A stretch of 56,258 bases of DNA from Oppiella nova (taxonomy: Eukaryota > Arthropoda > Arachnida > Sarcoptiformes > Oppiidae), in assembly GCA_905397405.1 (NCBI GenBank), contig CAJPVJ010000033.1, forward strand, positions 2,014 through 58,271, written 5' to 3'. Positions 41,129 through 54,282 of the stretch are shown here, piece after piece (positions within the stretch are counted from its first letter, which is position 1; the number at the start of each line of letters is the position of its first letter). Under the pieces are notes generated by a model. The model was not told where the DNA came from, ran no database searches, and worked only from the letters and a program-made list of their open reading frames with translations. The position numbers were made by a program, and so were the translations under genes.

Positions 41129-43100
41129 TCATTTCTCTGTTTTAATCCTAATTCCCATCGCTTTTCGGATTGAATTGATTTCTGAAACTTCTTTAGGCGC
41201 CACATGAGTTCCTATAATATCAGTTAATTTAGATGACAACTGATTCGCCAGTTTCTCCTCCTCTGCCGACGGCTTAATGGGTAGAGTAGAAGAGGACAGG
41301 CGTTGATATTGTAGTGATTCTAACTGTCCGATCAGAGACCCAGTTTCGTTGAGTTGAGTCTGAATCCCATTAGTATTCGTCTCAGTATTTATTGCCTCAG
41401 TGTTAGACTTCTGAACAGATGTCTCGTTTTCAGCAGTCTTTTGCTTCTCACGTATTTTTATGGCAATCTTCTGGTGCTGTCCGTGGGTTAGGATATCGAG
41501 CAAAGAGTCCACTAAATTGAGGACATAGTCAGTCTCGTGAGCGAACTGTGTTATACTCTCAGCGTATTGGAGACCCAACTCGTCGTCACCATAAGTAGAC
41601 AGCAGTAGAGCGCTGTCCTCTTCATTGAGGTTTGCCTTCGAAGTGTCCAAATACGGCAAATACGAACAAAACGGACTTTCGTTCACTGATTCAATGGGTT
41701 TAATGCGGTTCACTTCAGCTTCTTTGAACGGCGGCATAGCAGCGGTTCCCTCAACCAGTTTACCCACCAGTGCCTCCAAATTAATGTTGTGTTCATAGCT
41801 ATGGTTCCCAACAATAGATAGAGTANGCTTCTTTGAACGGCGGCATAGCAGCGGTTCCCTCAACCAGTTTACCCACCAGTGCCTCCAAATTAATGTTGTG
41901 TTCATAGCTATGGTTCCCAACAATAGATAGAGTAGTGCTTCCGTCTGATCGCTGTCTTAAAAAGGATAAGTTGGCGCCATTTGGTCGCTCAAGAGTGAGT
42001 CTGTCGGCAGCCATTTGTGCCGCCTTTTTGGCCTCTTCGAGGATCTGTTCGGGTGTGAGCCCGTCCTCATCCATGGCCTCCGCCTCTTGTAGTTCCTGTC
42101 GCTCGTCAACCAACGGCAGAGTCTCTCCGACAGTCATTGGCGTCAAACTTACTAAATCTGATCCTTTACTGTGACGGACCTCGGATTCGGCCAAAGAGGT
42201 GGAAGCGTTGTGGTCCTCGAAATGGAAGCCCAACTCATAACTGCTGAGTCCGGGATAACTCCTCATGACGTCTATGAGAGCCTCCTTATTGAGGAGTTTG
42301 TTTCTGGTGTAGTGCCACAGCTTAGTGGCCGCCTTGTAGTACACCGTTTCCGGTCGGTTATACTTCTGGCAATTGTCACAAATGAGTTTCACGTCAGACT
42401 TGAACACCAGAAGCGTCTCGTATTCGTTTTGGTCGATCTTCTTCTTCATTGTACTCAAGTCCATGGGATGTGATATTATAGACGAATATCCCGGAGCTAT
42501 CATATCGCTGACGGGCCACGCGAAGAACTGCTGGATGTCTTTGCGCTGCAATTGCTTCAATAAATGAGATAAAAACTGTTGGAATTGGCTTTTGGTTGAA
42601 CTCTTGGAAGAACCGGAACTCTTTTGCGGCGATTTCGTGGTCGGCAACAGAGCCGTCGACAGCGATTGAGTCGAGTCTTGCGATTGTCTCGAGTGGTGAG
42701 AACAGGAGCCGTGATGTCTGCGATGATGGGATCGGTGCCGATGTCGCGAGTGGTGCCCCGAATGGTGCGAATGTTTTCGATGTTTTTTCTTCGACTTCTT
42801 TTTCTTCACTTTCTTCGAAGACGTTTGACTCGTTTGCGGCGAAAGACCGCTGAATGCCATGAGTTTGGGCGGACTCTCGCCCTCATCCATGGCCTCCACG
42901 TGAGGCTCGAGTGGGGGCGCCGTCTGTGCGCTGGTGTTGGGACTCGACTGCGACGAGTAAACGGTCGGCACTTTGAGGACCAGCCGAAGAGGTTTCTGTT
43001 CACTGGTGTTGGTCTCGAAGTCACTCTTCTTATCCTTGTCTTTATGCTTCTTATGCTTCCGGGAACTGCCCATACGTTTGGTCTTCACTTTCACATCCAT
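41129..43100 (-). CDS. Bromodomain protein BRD7/BRD9
   Basis: Single-exon gene starting MDVKVKTKRMGSSRKHKKHK. PLRLVLKV at residues 37-44 is a hallmark of BRD7/BRD9. A Lys- then His-rich tract spans about residues 96-140. The bromodomain covers about 172-275: LKQLQRKDIQQFFAWPVSDM, APGYSSIISHPMD, and KYNRPETVYYKAA with the acetyl-lysine-binding Asn248. The C-terminus matches BRD7: LLSTYGDDE, DSLLDILTHGQH and the end SIRKAMGIRI. BRD7 and BRD9 are nuclear subunits of SWI/SNF remodellers (PBAF and non-canonical BAF); arthropods usually have one gene for both. The frame is broken at 41826 by an N inside an exact 108-base duplication; removing one copy and the N leaves one uninterrupted frame of 620 aa, close to human BRD7 (651). 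I treat the break as an assembly error, not a pseudogene. Confidence 0.92.
41718..41934. repeat. Exact 108-base tandem duplication around a single N
   Basis: Bases 41718-41825 and 41827-41934 are identical, with the window's only N at 41826 between them. The pair lies in BRD7/9 coding sequence. This is the pattern left when two contig ends that overlap by 108 bases are joined with a placeholder instead of being merged. Confidence 0.95.
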
Positions 43101-46100
43101 TTTGACTGTTTTTGTGGTCAAACGTGTCGATGAATATGAATGAGAGTGTGATTTGAGTCAAACAATTGTCACCCAAACGGATCAAATGAAGACAAAAACA
43201 GCAATGTTTGAAATGTATGAGTGTTTGTCCATAAATTACGTCCACTTTTGTCATCATTCATGTCTTTGATTGCCACCAATTCTGGACAAACTTTTGCAAA
43301 GAATCGTTCATTTCATGAATGAATGGTTGGTTACAGAAGTGATTGAATTGTGGATCAATTGTTTGGATTATATATTCAATGTAAGCATTGGTGTGAACAG
43401 TGATCCTATGTATGCCTCCATTCAATGAATGACTTAATAAATACAAACTTTTATAATATATCAATACATCTGACTATTACTGTATTTATGAAATTCTGTT
43501 TGTCTTTAGACTTATATCATAAGTTAAAAGTCTTTTGAATTTTAGTTTTAGTTTTAGGTTTATTAGAAATTTAAACTTTTTCTAAGATGATAAAACTCAA
43601 TAATTTTATCTCTAAGCAATGTATGATACCCATGATTATAAATTGTAATGTAATAAACTGCGATAATATTCTTTGAGATTCATGTTTTTGTCAAAGAATT
43701 TGAAGTTTAATCTCATTAATAGTTTAAACGATTCGTGATTCTTAACAAATGTTAGATATTTAAACATTTTTATATAAAAGGCAATTTATAAGATGGTATA
43801 TCATATTTTATTTCTTAAAGATATTAAGACATGTTTATACATAAAACATTCATTATTGGCATTTGATAGAAATAAAGAAAAATATATATATTACACAAGT
43901 ATTGTATGACACGACTCTTAAGCTCATTATAATGATAATTGAATAAATGTTTTGAAATTATGAGAAATCGATAATAACGGTAATATAGAAGTGAACGCAA
44001 GCGTCAAACCTGTGGTTAATATTTGGGACACAAAATAGCGCTCAGAATATTGTAATTCAAAGTATAGACACAACTGTGCGCTCGACATATCACACCGAAT
44101 ATTATGCAACTTAAAAGTCTTTTTTGAGTTCACTTTCAACAGAATCAGTGATTTATTGAGTGCTGAAATTGTTTTAAAATTAGAGTCAATAATGAGTGCT
44201 AATCGATGTGTTGTTGAACGAGTCAATGGGTCATTGGGTGCGGTCTATCATTCAATTTGTGTCAATTAATGCGATGACAACTAACTCAACAAATTGTTGT
44301 TTCACTTATCAATTATATTACAACACAAAGCATTCAATTTGTGCAGACAGATAAGTGCCTACAAGACTAAAGCAATGTCATAAACCCTAAGTGTCTGAAA
44401 TGTAAGTAAAGCTGAAGTTTTTGATTAGGAATGTATGATAAAAGCAAAGAATCGGTTATTTTTTCCAATGAATTCCTTTAGTCCATTGAAAGCAAAGTAT
44501 TGAATAGAGAGCACAATATTTTAATTGAGCTCAAAGTGTATCCGATTTTTGAAATATAACTCAATCTCTATGACAACACTTGCAAAACATGTATTTTATC
44601 TCTTTATTTAATTCTAGTCTAGATTTTCTCGAGTCATTCAAAACGATTTATGAATATTCTAATTGTTAAATAATTTTTAGTTTATTAAAATGATCTGAAA
44701 TTTACTTATGATTTATAATGTTCAATTCAAAATGTAAACTTACTTTATTTAAATAATAGGCTATTTTAGAGTATTGTTCTTTATATTATGGTAACCATTA
44801 AATTTTGAATGAAAATGATTGAATATAATACAATAAATAGCTTTAAGTTGCATTTCTAATATTCTAAAAATAACAAAGTTACTAAATTATTATCAAAAAT
44901 AAATTATCTATCGAAGAAAATTAGTAGCTAAAAATGATATAGCTTTAATATCGTAGTACTGTATTATAATATGTGTAATATTTTTCAACTATACTTTATA
45001 TTATATATTCGTATAATTTATATTTAATCTAAATTTAACTTATAGTAAATATATCGTAACTTCAGGTATTAATATTGTAAATGTGAAACATACTACAATA
45101 GTACTTTGTATGTGTAATACAATAATATCAACGTCTTTGAAAGAAATTTTGTACATTAGATACTTAATTAATTTGTAAATTATTTTTATAAGATAAAAAT
45201 GTAAAATTTAACAAATATTAAAAATTATTTTACCATGTTAAACTCATATACAGTAGATATTGAATAAATTTTTTTATCTATATGAATTAAAATAACTCTT
45301 TAGTATTTTAAAGAATAAAAATCATTACTGTAATTAAATCGGAACTAAAATACTTTCACACTTTTTAGCATTTTAATGATTTTACTAAAATTTAATATGT
45401 ACTCATAAATGGGTTGTTGTTTATAAAATTAACAAATTATAATATAATCTAATTAATTAAATAAAACATTTAATTAAGTTAAAATTTTTACATTATTCTT
45501 ATACAGAAAGTATAATATGTTTTTAATTGTTTTTACCTAAATGATATGAAATAATTAAAATCAACTCATAAGCGCAAAAATCATTACATTATTATTCAAA
45601 TAATATGTCATTAAAGTAAGAGGTATTATATTGATCAAAGACGATCCGGAAAAGATTGTCAAAGCTAAACATTAAAAGCAATCAAAACAATGATCTCATT
45701 TGTTTAAAAGATATAATAAATGATAGAGTTTTCAATAAAAGATCAATAAATATAGAATTGGTTTACAAATAGTAAGTTGTTGTGCAGAAATGCAGTTATA
45801 TTTTATTATTCCTTAGCCCAATAACTCTATGCATATATGATATTTATTATACCTATTTTAATCGATTGAGTCTTTTGACTACAAAAACACTTTTGAGAAT
45901 TAATGAAATGTTATAATAATATAGTATTTGAATATTACAAACAATTTCCTTGTGATTGTGAGACTTATAAATGTGAAATTTGTCGTGTAAATAAATAAAT
46001 ATACATTTTAAGAATATATGTGTTTCAAACAGAAATCCTTGTAATTTACATTATATTGTACTAAAAATATGTTTAAAATTCTTGTAGTGTTAGTGCATTG

Positions 46101-46664
46101 GAAATAAGAATCACATTTAAAGTACTATTGTTTAGTATGTTCTCGCAATACATTAATGATTTTGTTGTTTCAATTTTTGATTATTTTTTGACCCAATTCA
46201 CCAAAATTATACGTGATTTGAATTATTGTCTTTTTTACGTGAATTATACTAGTGTTTTAGGCTTATTTGAATATATCGGACACTTCATACATAAATACAT
46301 GTAATTTTTAACAAATTAGTCCCCATTTTATTGACTTTGTCTTTATTAAAATGGTTTAAGTTTTAATTAATTTATAGGATAATAAATTTTAAATAGCAAT
46401 AATATTTTACTAAAATGTTATTAACAGCTATAAATATAGAATATTTTTTATTATGAATATTAATTAAGTTTATTTCTTTCTATTTATAGTTTGCACATAA
46501 ATACCAATGGAATTAATAAATAATTGAAATAATAATAATAGCTTTTATGAAATTTTGATCACTTTTATTATCAAGGGCATTTTATATTATTTTATACATA
46601 ATGCATACAAAATACATAATTTATTGAAATCATTTTTATAAAGTTTTAATAATCATTAACACAA
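43101..46664. other. Spacer between divergent BRD7/9 and ankyrin genes
   Basis: 3.5 kb, extremely AT-rich from about 43450 onward. The first 300 bases next to BRD7/9 are closer to coding composition and probably hold its 5' UTR and promoter. No coding region, RNA gene or mobile element is recognised. Confidence 0.6.
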
Positions 46665-49600
46665 ATGGAATTTAGAGAGAAATCAAGTCATAATGAAAGC
46701 AGATTTTCATCACTTATTAGTTTTGTTAAGAAAGAGTCGACGGAAGAGATTAAAGAGATTTTGCAGAAGTGGTCCTATTTGTTGAATTTGAGGGATAAAA
46801 GCAATAGAAGTGCTTTACATTACTGTTCAGAAAACTCCAGTGCCTTAAGTGCGGATCTGATTCTAGACAAATGTCCGGATCTGCTCACCATTCAGGACAC
46901 CGATGGCTATACTGCTCTACATTTAAGTGTGATTAATGGCAACCAAACAATAACTCGTTATTTGATTAACAAAAGTGATGTTAATTTCGCTGATTTATGC
47001 GATAATGAAGAGCATTCAGCCATACATTGGGCTACAGTTTGTGGGGAACTTGAATGTCTGGATCTATTGCTAAATGTAATTATTAATTGAAATAATCGAT
47101 TAAAATGAGTGAATAAATCAAAGTGTAATTCTGCTAATAGCGTGGCGCACATCCATCCAGGGCTGACATTCACGGGGCATATCCTATACATTATTCCGCG
47201 CAGATGTGTAGCCCTCACAGCGGTATTTGCGTCGCAAACGACTCGACGATAGGACTGGCAGTTCTCAATCGACTTCTTCAGAGTCCAAATGTCGATGTAA
47301 ACTGTGTGGACAGCGATGGCAGAACCCCTTTGCTATGGGCCGCCAGCGCTGGTAAGTGAGCCTTCATATTACACTTTCATATTAGTCTCATTCACTCACT
47401 TCTAAAGTCCTCATAAGTGTGTTATTGTTGTTCACTCGACACAGAACTTCGTGTCAGTAAAATAAATTATTCTTCAGGTAGTAGTTCTTCAGCACTTCTG
47501 GCTCTTATCAATGCCGGCGCCAATGTCTCAGCCAAAGACAAAGACGGACTGACAGGTCTGTCATATTCATACGGCTGTGCAATAATCTCTTATTTAAAAC
47601 TTCATTTAACATTATTCTGCAATTTATTAGCACTTCATTGCGCTTCCAGTAGAGGACATATAGACTGTGTCGAGACATTGCTTACACTTTGCAGTGCAGA
47701 CGTCAACCAAATGGATGGCAACGGATGTCCACCGCTCTTCTATGCGGTCACCTTAGGTCACGCCGACTGCACACGACTTCTCATTGAGTCGGGCGCTGAC
47801 GTAAACTTCCAGGACTTTAAAGGAAGGACTGCTGCACATTGTGGTCAGTCTTTGCAAGACTTGTTTATAGCATAAAGTATATTAAATCTTGAAAATCATA
47901 GGCGCGGCCAGGGGTCAGCTCGAGACCATTAAGATATTAGGGCAACACAACGCTAATCTTTGGCTCAGGAATATTAGGGGAGATTTACCTCTCCATGAAG
48001 CCGTCAAATCTGGTAGAAAAGGTATGTCTGAACAATAAGTTTTGCAAACTTTTCGAACTACAGAATAAATGTATTATAATACTGTATTGTAGTACTTGTA
48101 GAACTTGTAAATATAGTTTTGATAGTTGTAATTAACATATTTGTTACAGTAGATGTTTTATTAAACTCATTTCAGAGTTAGTGAAATGGCTCCTGGATCA
48201 AATTCCTGCCGCAGTCAATGCCACCAATTCGTTTGGTCGGTCGGCTCTACACATATCTGCCATCAATAATAACATAGAAATGTGTAAAATTTTAATTGAT
48301 TCCGGAGCTGATGTGAACACAGTTATGAAACTGAAGGGCCATTTCATTACTCCATTAGACGCAGCTCTACAGAAAGGGTACAGAGGGGTAGCCAAGTATC
48401 TGCTACTTCATGAGGCACTGCCCGCTTCCAGAATTAGCCACAACTCAAGCAATACAATCGCCAACAGATACTCATCAGATGAGGCACATCTTGAAGGACT
48501 GGCCTTAGATAATGGCAGTCCTTTGGAGAGTTTGGATGAATGGAAAGCACGAACAGATAGTTCTGCAGACAATGCCATTCTTCACACTCAGACACAATCC
48601 AAACCGATTGAAACCTCGAGAACACAATTACCAAAACTGCCAACACTTGTCTCACAAAAGGCTCAAACGCCAGAACCACTAACTTCTGCTCACATAGAGA
48701 GCGGAACTCATTATAAAAATATTCGTGAATTTGAAACTCCACTCATGGATAGGCCGTCCAATCTAAAGCAGGCCATCATCACCAATGTGTACGTCACAAA
48801 TACCCCGGTCTGTCACTCAAAACGAGTTCCTCCGCTCAAGAAAGCCAAGAAGAAGTCGAGGAAAATGCTTCACGAAAGCGATGACCTGAAAGCTGTCAGA
48901 GTCTACACGCCATCCATGTCTTCGTCTTCTTCTCTATACAACGGCGACGACAATAATATTAGAGTCGTTTTGGAGACTAAAGACACTTCACTTCCTATTT
49001 CTGATAAGGAATTAGAAAAAATATATCAAAATAATATAGAAGGCAAACAAAACCAAATCACAAATGGAGATCATATGACTTCTGATGACTTATTACTCAA
49101 ACAAATCGACTTAAATACAGGAATTGAAAATATAAGTGAAAAATCACATAAAAATGAAGACCAATTAACTAATATAATCGATGAAAATACTGAATTGAAT
49201 GAAAAACATTTAGAAAGTGCTATCAATTCACACAAGAGAAAAGACAGTTTGATGAAAGATAATTCATCTGCAAATGAATCATCAAAAAGTGGAACTAATA
49301 AAAAGAGAGGAAATTCTTTGGTGAGAACGAGTTCAAAGAAAAGTGATACTCAAAGACAAGATACTGCAAGAAGTGATACTCAAAGATCTTCAGCCGACAC
49401 GAAAGGATCCATAGGTAATGCTAGAAAAGAGAGTATTAGAAAGTCTGTCATTCAGGCGTCTAAAGAGATGTCAACAAATGGAAAACATCTTAAAAGTGAC
49501 AAAAGTGTGAAAAATAAAAGTGAAGAACAAATGTCAGATCATTCAATACAAAAGTCTACGGATTCTGAAGAAAGGAAACGCAAGAAAATAGTAGCAAAAA

Positions 49601-52600
49601 ATGAATTCTCAGAAAAAATGAATGAAATACAGCAAAAGAGTTCGGCTAAAAGTGTGGACAAAAAATTAGAAGAAATAATTGAATCAACAAATCAATTGGA
49701 AAGTCATGTGAAAACAAGCGATCAATTAAATGAAACAAATACTACTTCAGTCGAGGGAGAACTCGGTGATAAAAATCTAGACGATAAAAAAGACACCGAT
49801 TCTGTTACTTCTATACAGTTAGACAACGAATCTGTGAAAAGTACTGCCAATTCAGACAAAGAGAATATAAGCGAAAAAATTGATTTGAATATTAAAGAAG
49901 AAACAAAAGAAGTAAATAAAATAATTCATGAAACAAATAATAAAGAAATAATATCTGAGAAGAATTCAGAGAAAGAAGAAACGGATGAATACGACAAATA
50001 CTTTGATCGATGGGAAAGTGATTCCGAACAGACAGTTATTAACTCAGACATCAAACTGTTGACAGAAGATATAAACAATAATTTTATTGAAACAGAAGAC
50101 ATAGGAAAAGATAATGCAATTATTAAAAGAGATTCCGTTGAACATGAAAAGTCAGATTTACAGATAAAAGCCGGCGATAAAGTTAGTGCAACTAAAAAGG
50201 AAAAGATTCATGAATTAAAAACAAATGGAAAGAATCGAGAAGTGAAGCAAACAAATGGGAAACCAAATGGTGTTAAAACTGAACGCAAAGAGAGCATCAA
50301 AAGTACTTCGAGTTCAAAGGCAAGTGAAAAGAAAGCGATTACTAATAATAATAATAATAATAAATTATCCAAAAGAGTTGATTTAAGACCATTGAATTCC
50401 AAGGATAATAATATTAAGGTTACGACTAATAAAAAGGAAAATAGCGTTAAAACAAATTCTGTTAGGAATAAAGAGAGCGCTCGGAGTAAACAGAATACAG
50501 GAGTCAGAGAAAGAAAGACGAGTCAAGAAAGTAAAGTAAGAAAAAAGAGAGACTTAGCCGAAAGTAAACCGTTGCTCTCCACCAGTGATTTGAGTCTAAA
50601 TAAAGTGACGGATAATAAAAATGAATTGAAAGCGAATTCCCTGAAGAACTCGGTGTCGAATCAAGAAATAAATGGCACTCATATTGAGTCTGACAAACAA
50701 GTCATAGGAAACGTATCGAGTGAAGAGTCTATATTTGACTCGGCGTTGATTATCGATAGTATGGAAAAAGAAGATTCGCAAATGTATTCTTCATTAATGG
50801 ATCAAATCTATGCGAGCGGTGAGTCTGTGTCTCCGAGTAGAGAACACTTGGATGTGATGGGCGAGTGTCATAAGCCGGGTTCGAGATGTGGTCATAAATT
50901 GCATTTTAAGACAATACCGGCAAATGTGGGCAAAATAGAGACGGGTCACATCGGGTCCAGAGTTGACTCGAGACGTGATAACCGATATCCGGACAATACT
51001 GTGAGACAGCATAGAGTGCTCAGGGTGCGACGAGAGAGACCCAGTTCTGATGGCTATAAATCGATTGATCCAAATATCATAACACAAACAGTGGAGAAAA
51101 GTTTGCGAAAGTAAGTCACAGGAAACAAACAAAACATAAATATTCATTAATTAACTCATTTGCAAATCAATGAAATGTAATTCATATGCATTTCAGATAC
51201 CAATTGGAGCGCAAACTGTTTGAAGAGTTGCACGATTTGAAGCGATTCCAGATTAGAAGCGGCAGATCTAATGAGATATTAATGGTTAAGAGACTCATCG
51301 ATAAGTTCAGGAAAGACGTGAAGGCGCCCGGAATGAGTGATTTCAGCGGCTCCTACACCTATAAAAACTATGAATATTATCTCTACGGTATGTCTCATAA
51401 ACATATTTATAATTGCTATTAATTTTTGTCATTAGTTTTTATTGCCAAACATATCATTTGAGACATTTGACATTATAATTTATTAAATGATCATGATACT
51501 AAATTATAACATTTTTATGACATTTGTAGACCAATTGCGCAAACTTTCGACTTCCAATCAGGGAAAGGTTGCATTACTAAACAGGGTATTCTTAAACGCA
51601 TATAAATAATAGTTTTAATTATTAATTGTTTTACTTATAGTCAATGAGTCATGAAAACATTCAGTTAATTAGAAATTCAAATGAGAGCATAACTCAGAGT
51701 AACCCTGAAATGATGCAAAACACTGCTGGACTCGATATAAATCAACAAAATAAGGACACCAATGATACACAATCGCCTGATAAAGATCGCAACATTGAAA
51801 GCAAACAACAATTATCGCAAAATGCAATCATTGCGAACACATTACATACAGAGAGCGGTGAAAGTGGTACACATGACACGGAAATTATGGAAACTATTGC
51901 TATTTCAGAGACAAACGATAAGCATAGACATGAGACCAGTAATGAAATAGATTCCGGTAATGATAGAGAAATACATTTTGTTTATAAATCAGACAGTGAT
52001 TTGATAAAGTTTGACAGTACGGGTTTAGGGCTTACACTACACAATGATAGCTGTGAAAGCAATCAACATTCGGATGTGAATGCAGACCAAACTGACCAAT
52101 GCATTGGAGATATTGTAGACATCGGGGACATTGAGAAACATCTAAAAAGTGATGATATTTTCCGAGATTTACAGAACAGAAGTGTAGAGCAGAATGAGCT
52201 GATAGAACACAGCATTGAATTGAGTAGAAACAGGAAAATTAGTCAAACCATTAGTCAAGATATCAGTGAAAATATTATAAATGATTGTTTGAATGAAATT
52301 CATCAACAGTTGACTCAAAAAGAAGTTAAAAATTTGGAAGAAAGTGAAGACTTATCTGTTGATGAAATACAAGATTTGCAGAACGGAATGGATTTCTTTA
52401 AACAATCAAATGTCGAAAAAACTAAAAGTAAAATAAGCACCAAATCAAGTGATAGTCAAACTGACCGCATATCGGTATCCGAAGCAAAGTCAACATTTGG
52501 ATCATTAAGATCTGAAAATAGTTTGTCGAGAAATTTTAGCTCAAAATCTGTGAAATCGACAAATACTTCAAACTTAAGAAGAGATAAAGTGAAGTACTCC

Positions 52601-53023
52601 TCAGCCAAACAAAGTTACAGAAAAGAGTGTCTAAAATCTGTCAAAGATTTGGAGCCAACAGATAGGGCTAAGAATAGGCCACAATTCAAACGATTGAGAA
52701 CTAGAATTCCCAACAAAAGAGTAATTAATATACCGATTGATGAGATCAGAGAGCGCTGGAAACCAATCAAAGAAAGTGAACTCAAAAAGCTTTATATTTT
52801 GAATTCACACAAAACTGATAGCCAACTAAAGACTCAATATATACTTTGGTATGAATTGAACAAGACTTTGAGACACAGTTGGGACAAAACAAAGTCCACA
52901 TTTGACACACAAATCGAGAAATATATCGTCGAAAACAGAAATAGTTTGCAAAGACGACGAACTCTGTCTGATTCGGTCTTAAATACACATAAAGTGGACT
53001 TAAATCATATTCCCATTGAATGA
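46665..53023 (+). CDS. Large ankyrin-repeat protein with long disordered tails
   Basis: Nine exons in matching phase: 46665-47075, 47141-47351, 47478-47555, 47631-47843, 47902-48021, 48176-51110, 51197-51387, 51530-51585 and 51641-53023 (1865 aa). The ATG is the first after an in-frame TAA. About 12 ankyrin repeats fill residues 15-430 (for example GYTALHLSVINGNQ, GLTALHCASSRGHIDC, GRSALHISAINNNIEMCKIL), ending in ITPLDAALQKGYRGVAKYLL. A Lys/Glu/Ser/Asn-rich region of nearly 900 residues follows, with a run of Asn codons at 50342-50362. Then comes an ordered, charged block in exons 6-8 (VEKSLRKYQLERKLFEELHD, FQIRSGRSNEILMVKRLIDK, YTYKNYEYYLYDQLRKL), then a second disordered tail containing KRLRTRIPNKRVINIPIDEI. 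Ankyrin repeats bind proteins; no enzyme or membrane segment is seen. It resembles inversin-type proteins in layout, but I cannot name the orthologue. Confidence 0.85.
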
Positions 53024-53148
53024 TGGCTTAAATAGTCTGTGATTTATAATAATTCTAATATTTAGTTAATTACTGTAATAATAGATATTATATTATATAT
53101 TCATACAATGTTTATCCATGTCTGGAATTACTTAAAGTTTTTTGTTAA

Positions 53149-53154
53149 AATAAA
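53149..53154 (+). terminator. Poly(A) signal of the ankyrin gene
   Basis: AATAAA lies 126 bases after the stop codon, in AT-rich sequence. Confidence 0.45.
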
Positions 53155-53378
53155 AATTTAGTTTTACGGTATAAATAAGTTTAAAAAGTTATTTATTGAC
53201 AATTTTATATAATTACAATTACATAAGAATATCTAATAGTGTTGTATATGCCATGAAATGTTTAATCGATGTTTTAATAGTGAGAATAAGTGCAGAATTT
53301 TTAAAAATATCTTTTTATTTCCTAAATTATAGTGAACTAAGAATTTGTGCACAAATTAAATGTTAAGTAATAAACAGT

Positions 53379-53384
53379 TTTATT
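53379..53384 (-). terminator. Candidate poly(A) signal of the LC8-like gene
   Basis: TTTATT on plus (AATAAA in gene sense), 63 bases past the minus-strand stop codon. Confidence 0.4.
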
Positions 53385-53446
53385 TAAAGACAAAAATCAA
53401 AGAAATACAGAATTGAAAGGAAACTCAAAGAGAAGAAGAATAAACT

Positions 53447-53887
53447 CTATAACGAATATCTTCGCACAGCCTGTGCTCCGACTGATGGCAACCTTTTGGG
53501 GAAACCTCTCCTCAACTTTATGGCAGCCCTGAAGATGATAACAGTGACGGAGCCGTAAATGTAACGAATGTTTGTGTCTTTCGTTGGCGAATATGTGGCG
53601 CCAAATGTCTGACCGACGACACAATGCCAGGTCGGGCCCCGACGCCTATCCATCCCCTCCTCGATCAGAGACGACACGACATCAAAGGCCTGGCTTTTGG
53701 TGAACGCCTGGTCCACCACTTCCTCCACAATGTCTTTGAGTCTCTGATCCAAGTGTTGACTCGATTCGTGGAATCGCTTTCTGATGGTCTCAACACTTGC
53801 AGACACTTTCCGCTGCTCTTGGCTTTCGTGGTCACCGTCACTCACTTCCGGAGTATTCTCTTCAGTGATTGTCTTCATTATCTCCAT
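53447..53887 (-). CDS. Divergent LC8-type dynein light chain
   Basis: From the first in-frame ATG (MEIMKTITEENTPEVSDGDH) the frame encodes 146 aa. The central part matches the LC8/DYNLL fold: helices LKDIVEEVVDQAF and FDVVSSLIEEGMDRRR, then GPTWHCVVGQTFGATYSP and IRYIYGSVTVIIFRA (compare LC8 TWHCIVGRNFGSYVT and IYFYLGQVAILLFKSG). LC8 proteins are small dimeric hubs of dynein and many other complexes. This one differs: about 45 acidic residues precede the domain and a basic tail (KLRRGFPKRLP to RRYSL) follows where canonical LC8 ends. The open frame continues upstream without an ATG to an in-frame stop near 54010 and reads protein-like (LSPEVIVQKLRPKLKEISE), so a further 5' exon spliced into about 53985 is likely and the true start is uncertain. 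Confidence 0.75.
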   Translation of the reverse strand: MEIMKTITEENTPEVSDGDHESQEQRKVSASVETIRKRFHESSQHLDQRLKDIVEEVVDQAFTKSQAFDVVSSLIEEGMDRRRGPTWHCVVGQTFGATYSPTKDTNIRYIYGSVTVIIFRAAIKLRRGFPKRLPSVGAQAVRRYSL

Positions 53888-54282
53888 TCGTTCCACTCTT
53901 TCTGAATCTGTTTCTGAAATCTCTTTGAGCTTTGGTCTCAGTTTTTGAACGATTACTTCTGGCGATAACTGTTGAATGACTAGTGATTTGAATTCAAATG
54001 ATTTAAATAGTATTTCATTTACTCATTCAAATCAATTCAATATTACACGAGAAATATATACAAATTATATACAAATTCTGTGTTTAACGTTAGAGTTAAC
54101 GGACTTTTCTTGAACTCAGAATTTTACAGAATTTCAATTCTAATAAATCTCGAGATTTCTCTATTCTGTAAAACAATAGGGGGTTAGGAATGAGCCGTTT
54201 ATTGTGAATTGAGTTTAAGTTACAAAACTTATAAATAGTTGTCATTTTCACTCAATTAGATAATTGTCTTGTTTCTACTGCC

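Larger units (their letters stand above)
53024..53446. other. Convergent 3' spacer
   Basis: About 420 AT-rich bases between the 3' ends of the ankyrin (+) and LC8-like (-) genes, holding the probable poly(A) signals of both (53149 on +, 53379 on -). No gene is seen. Confidence 0.65.
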
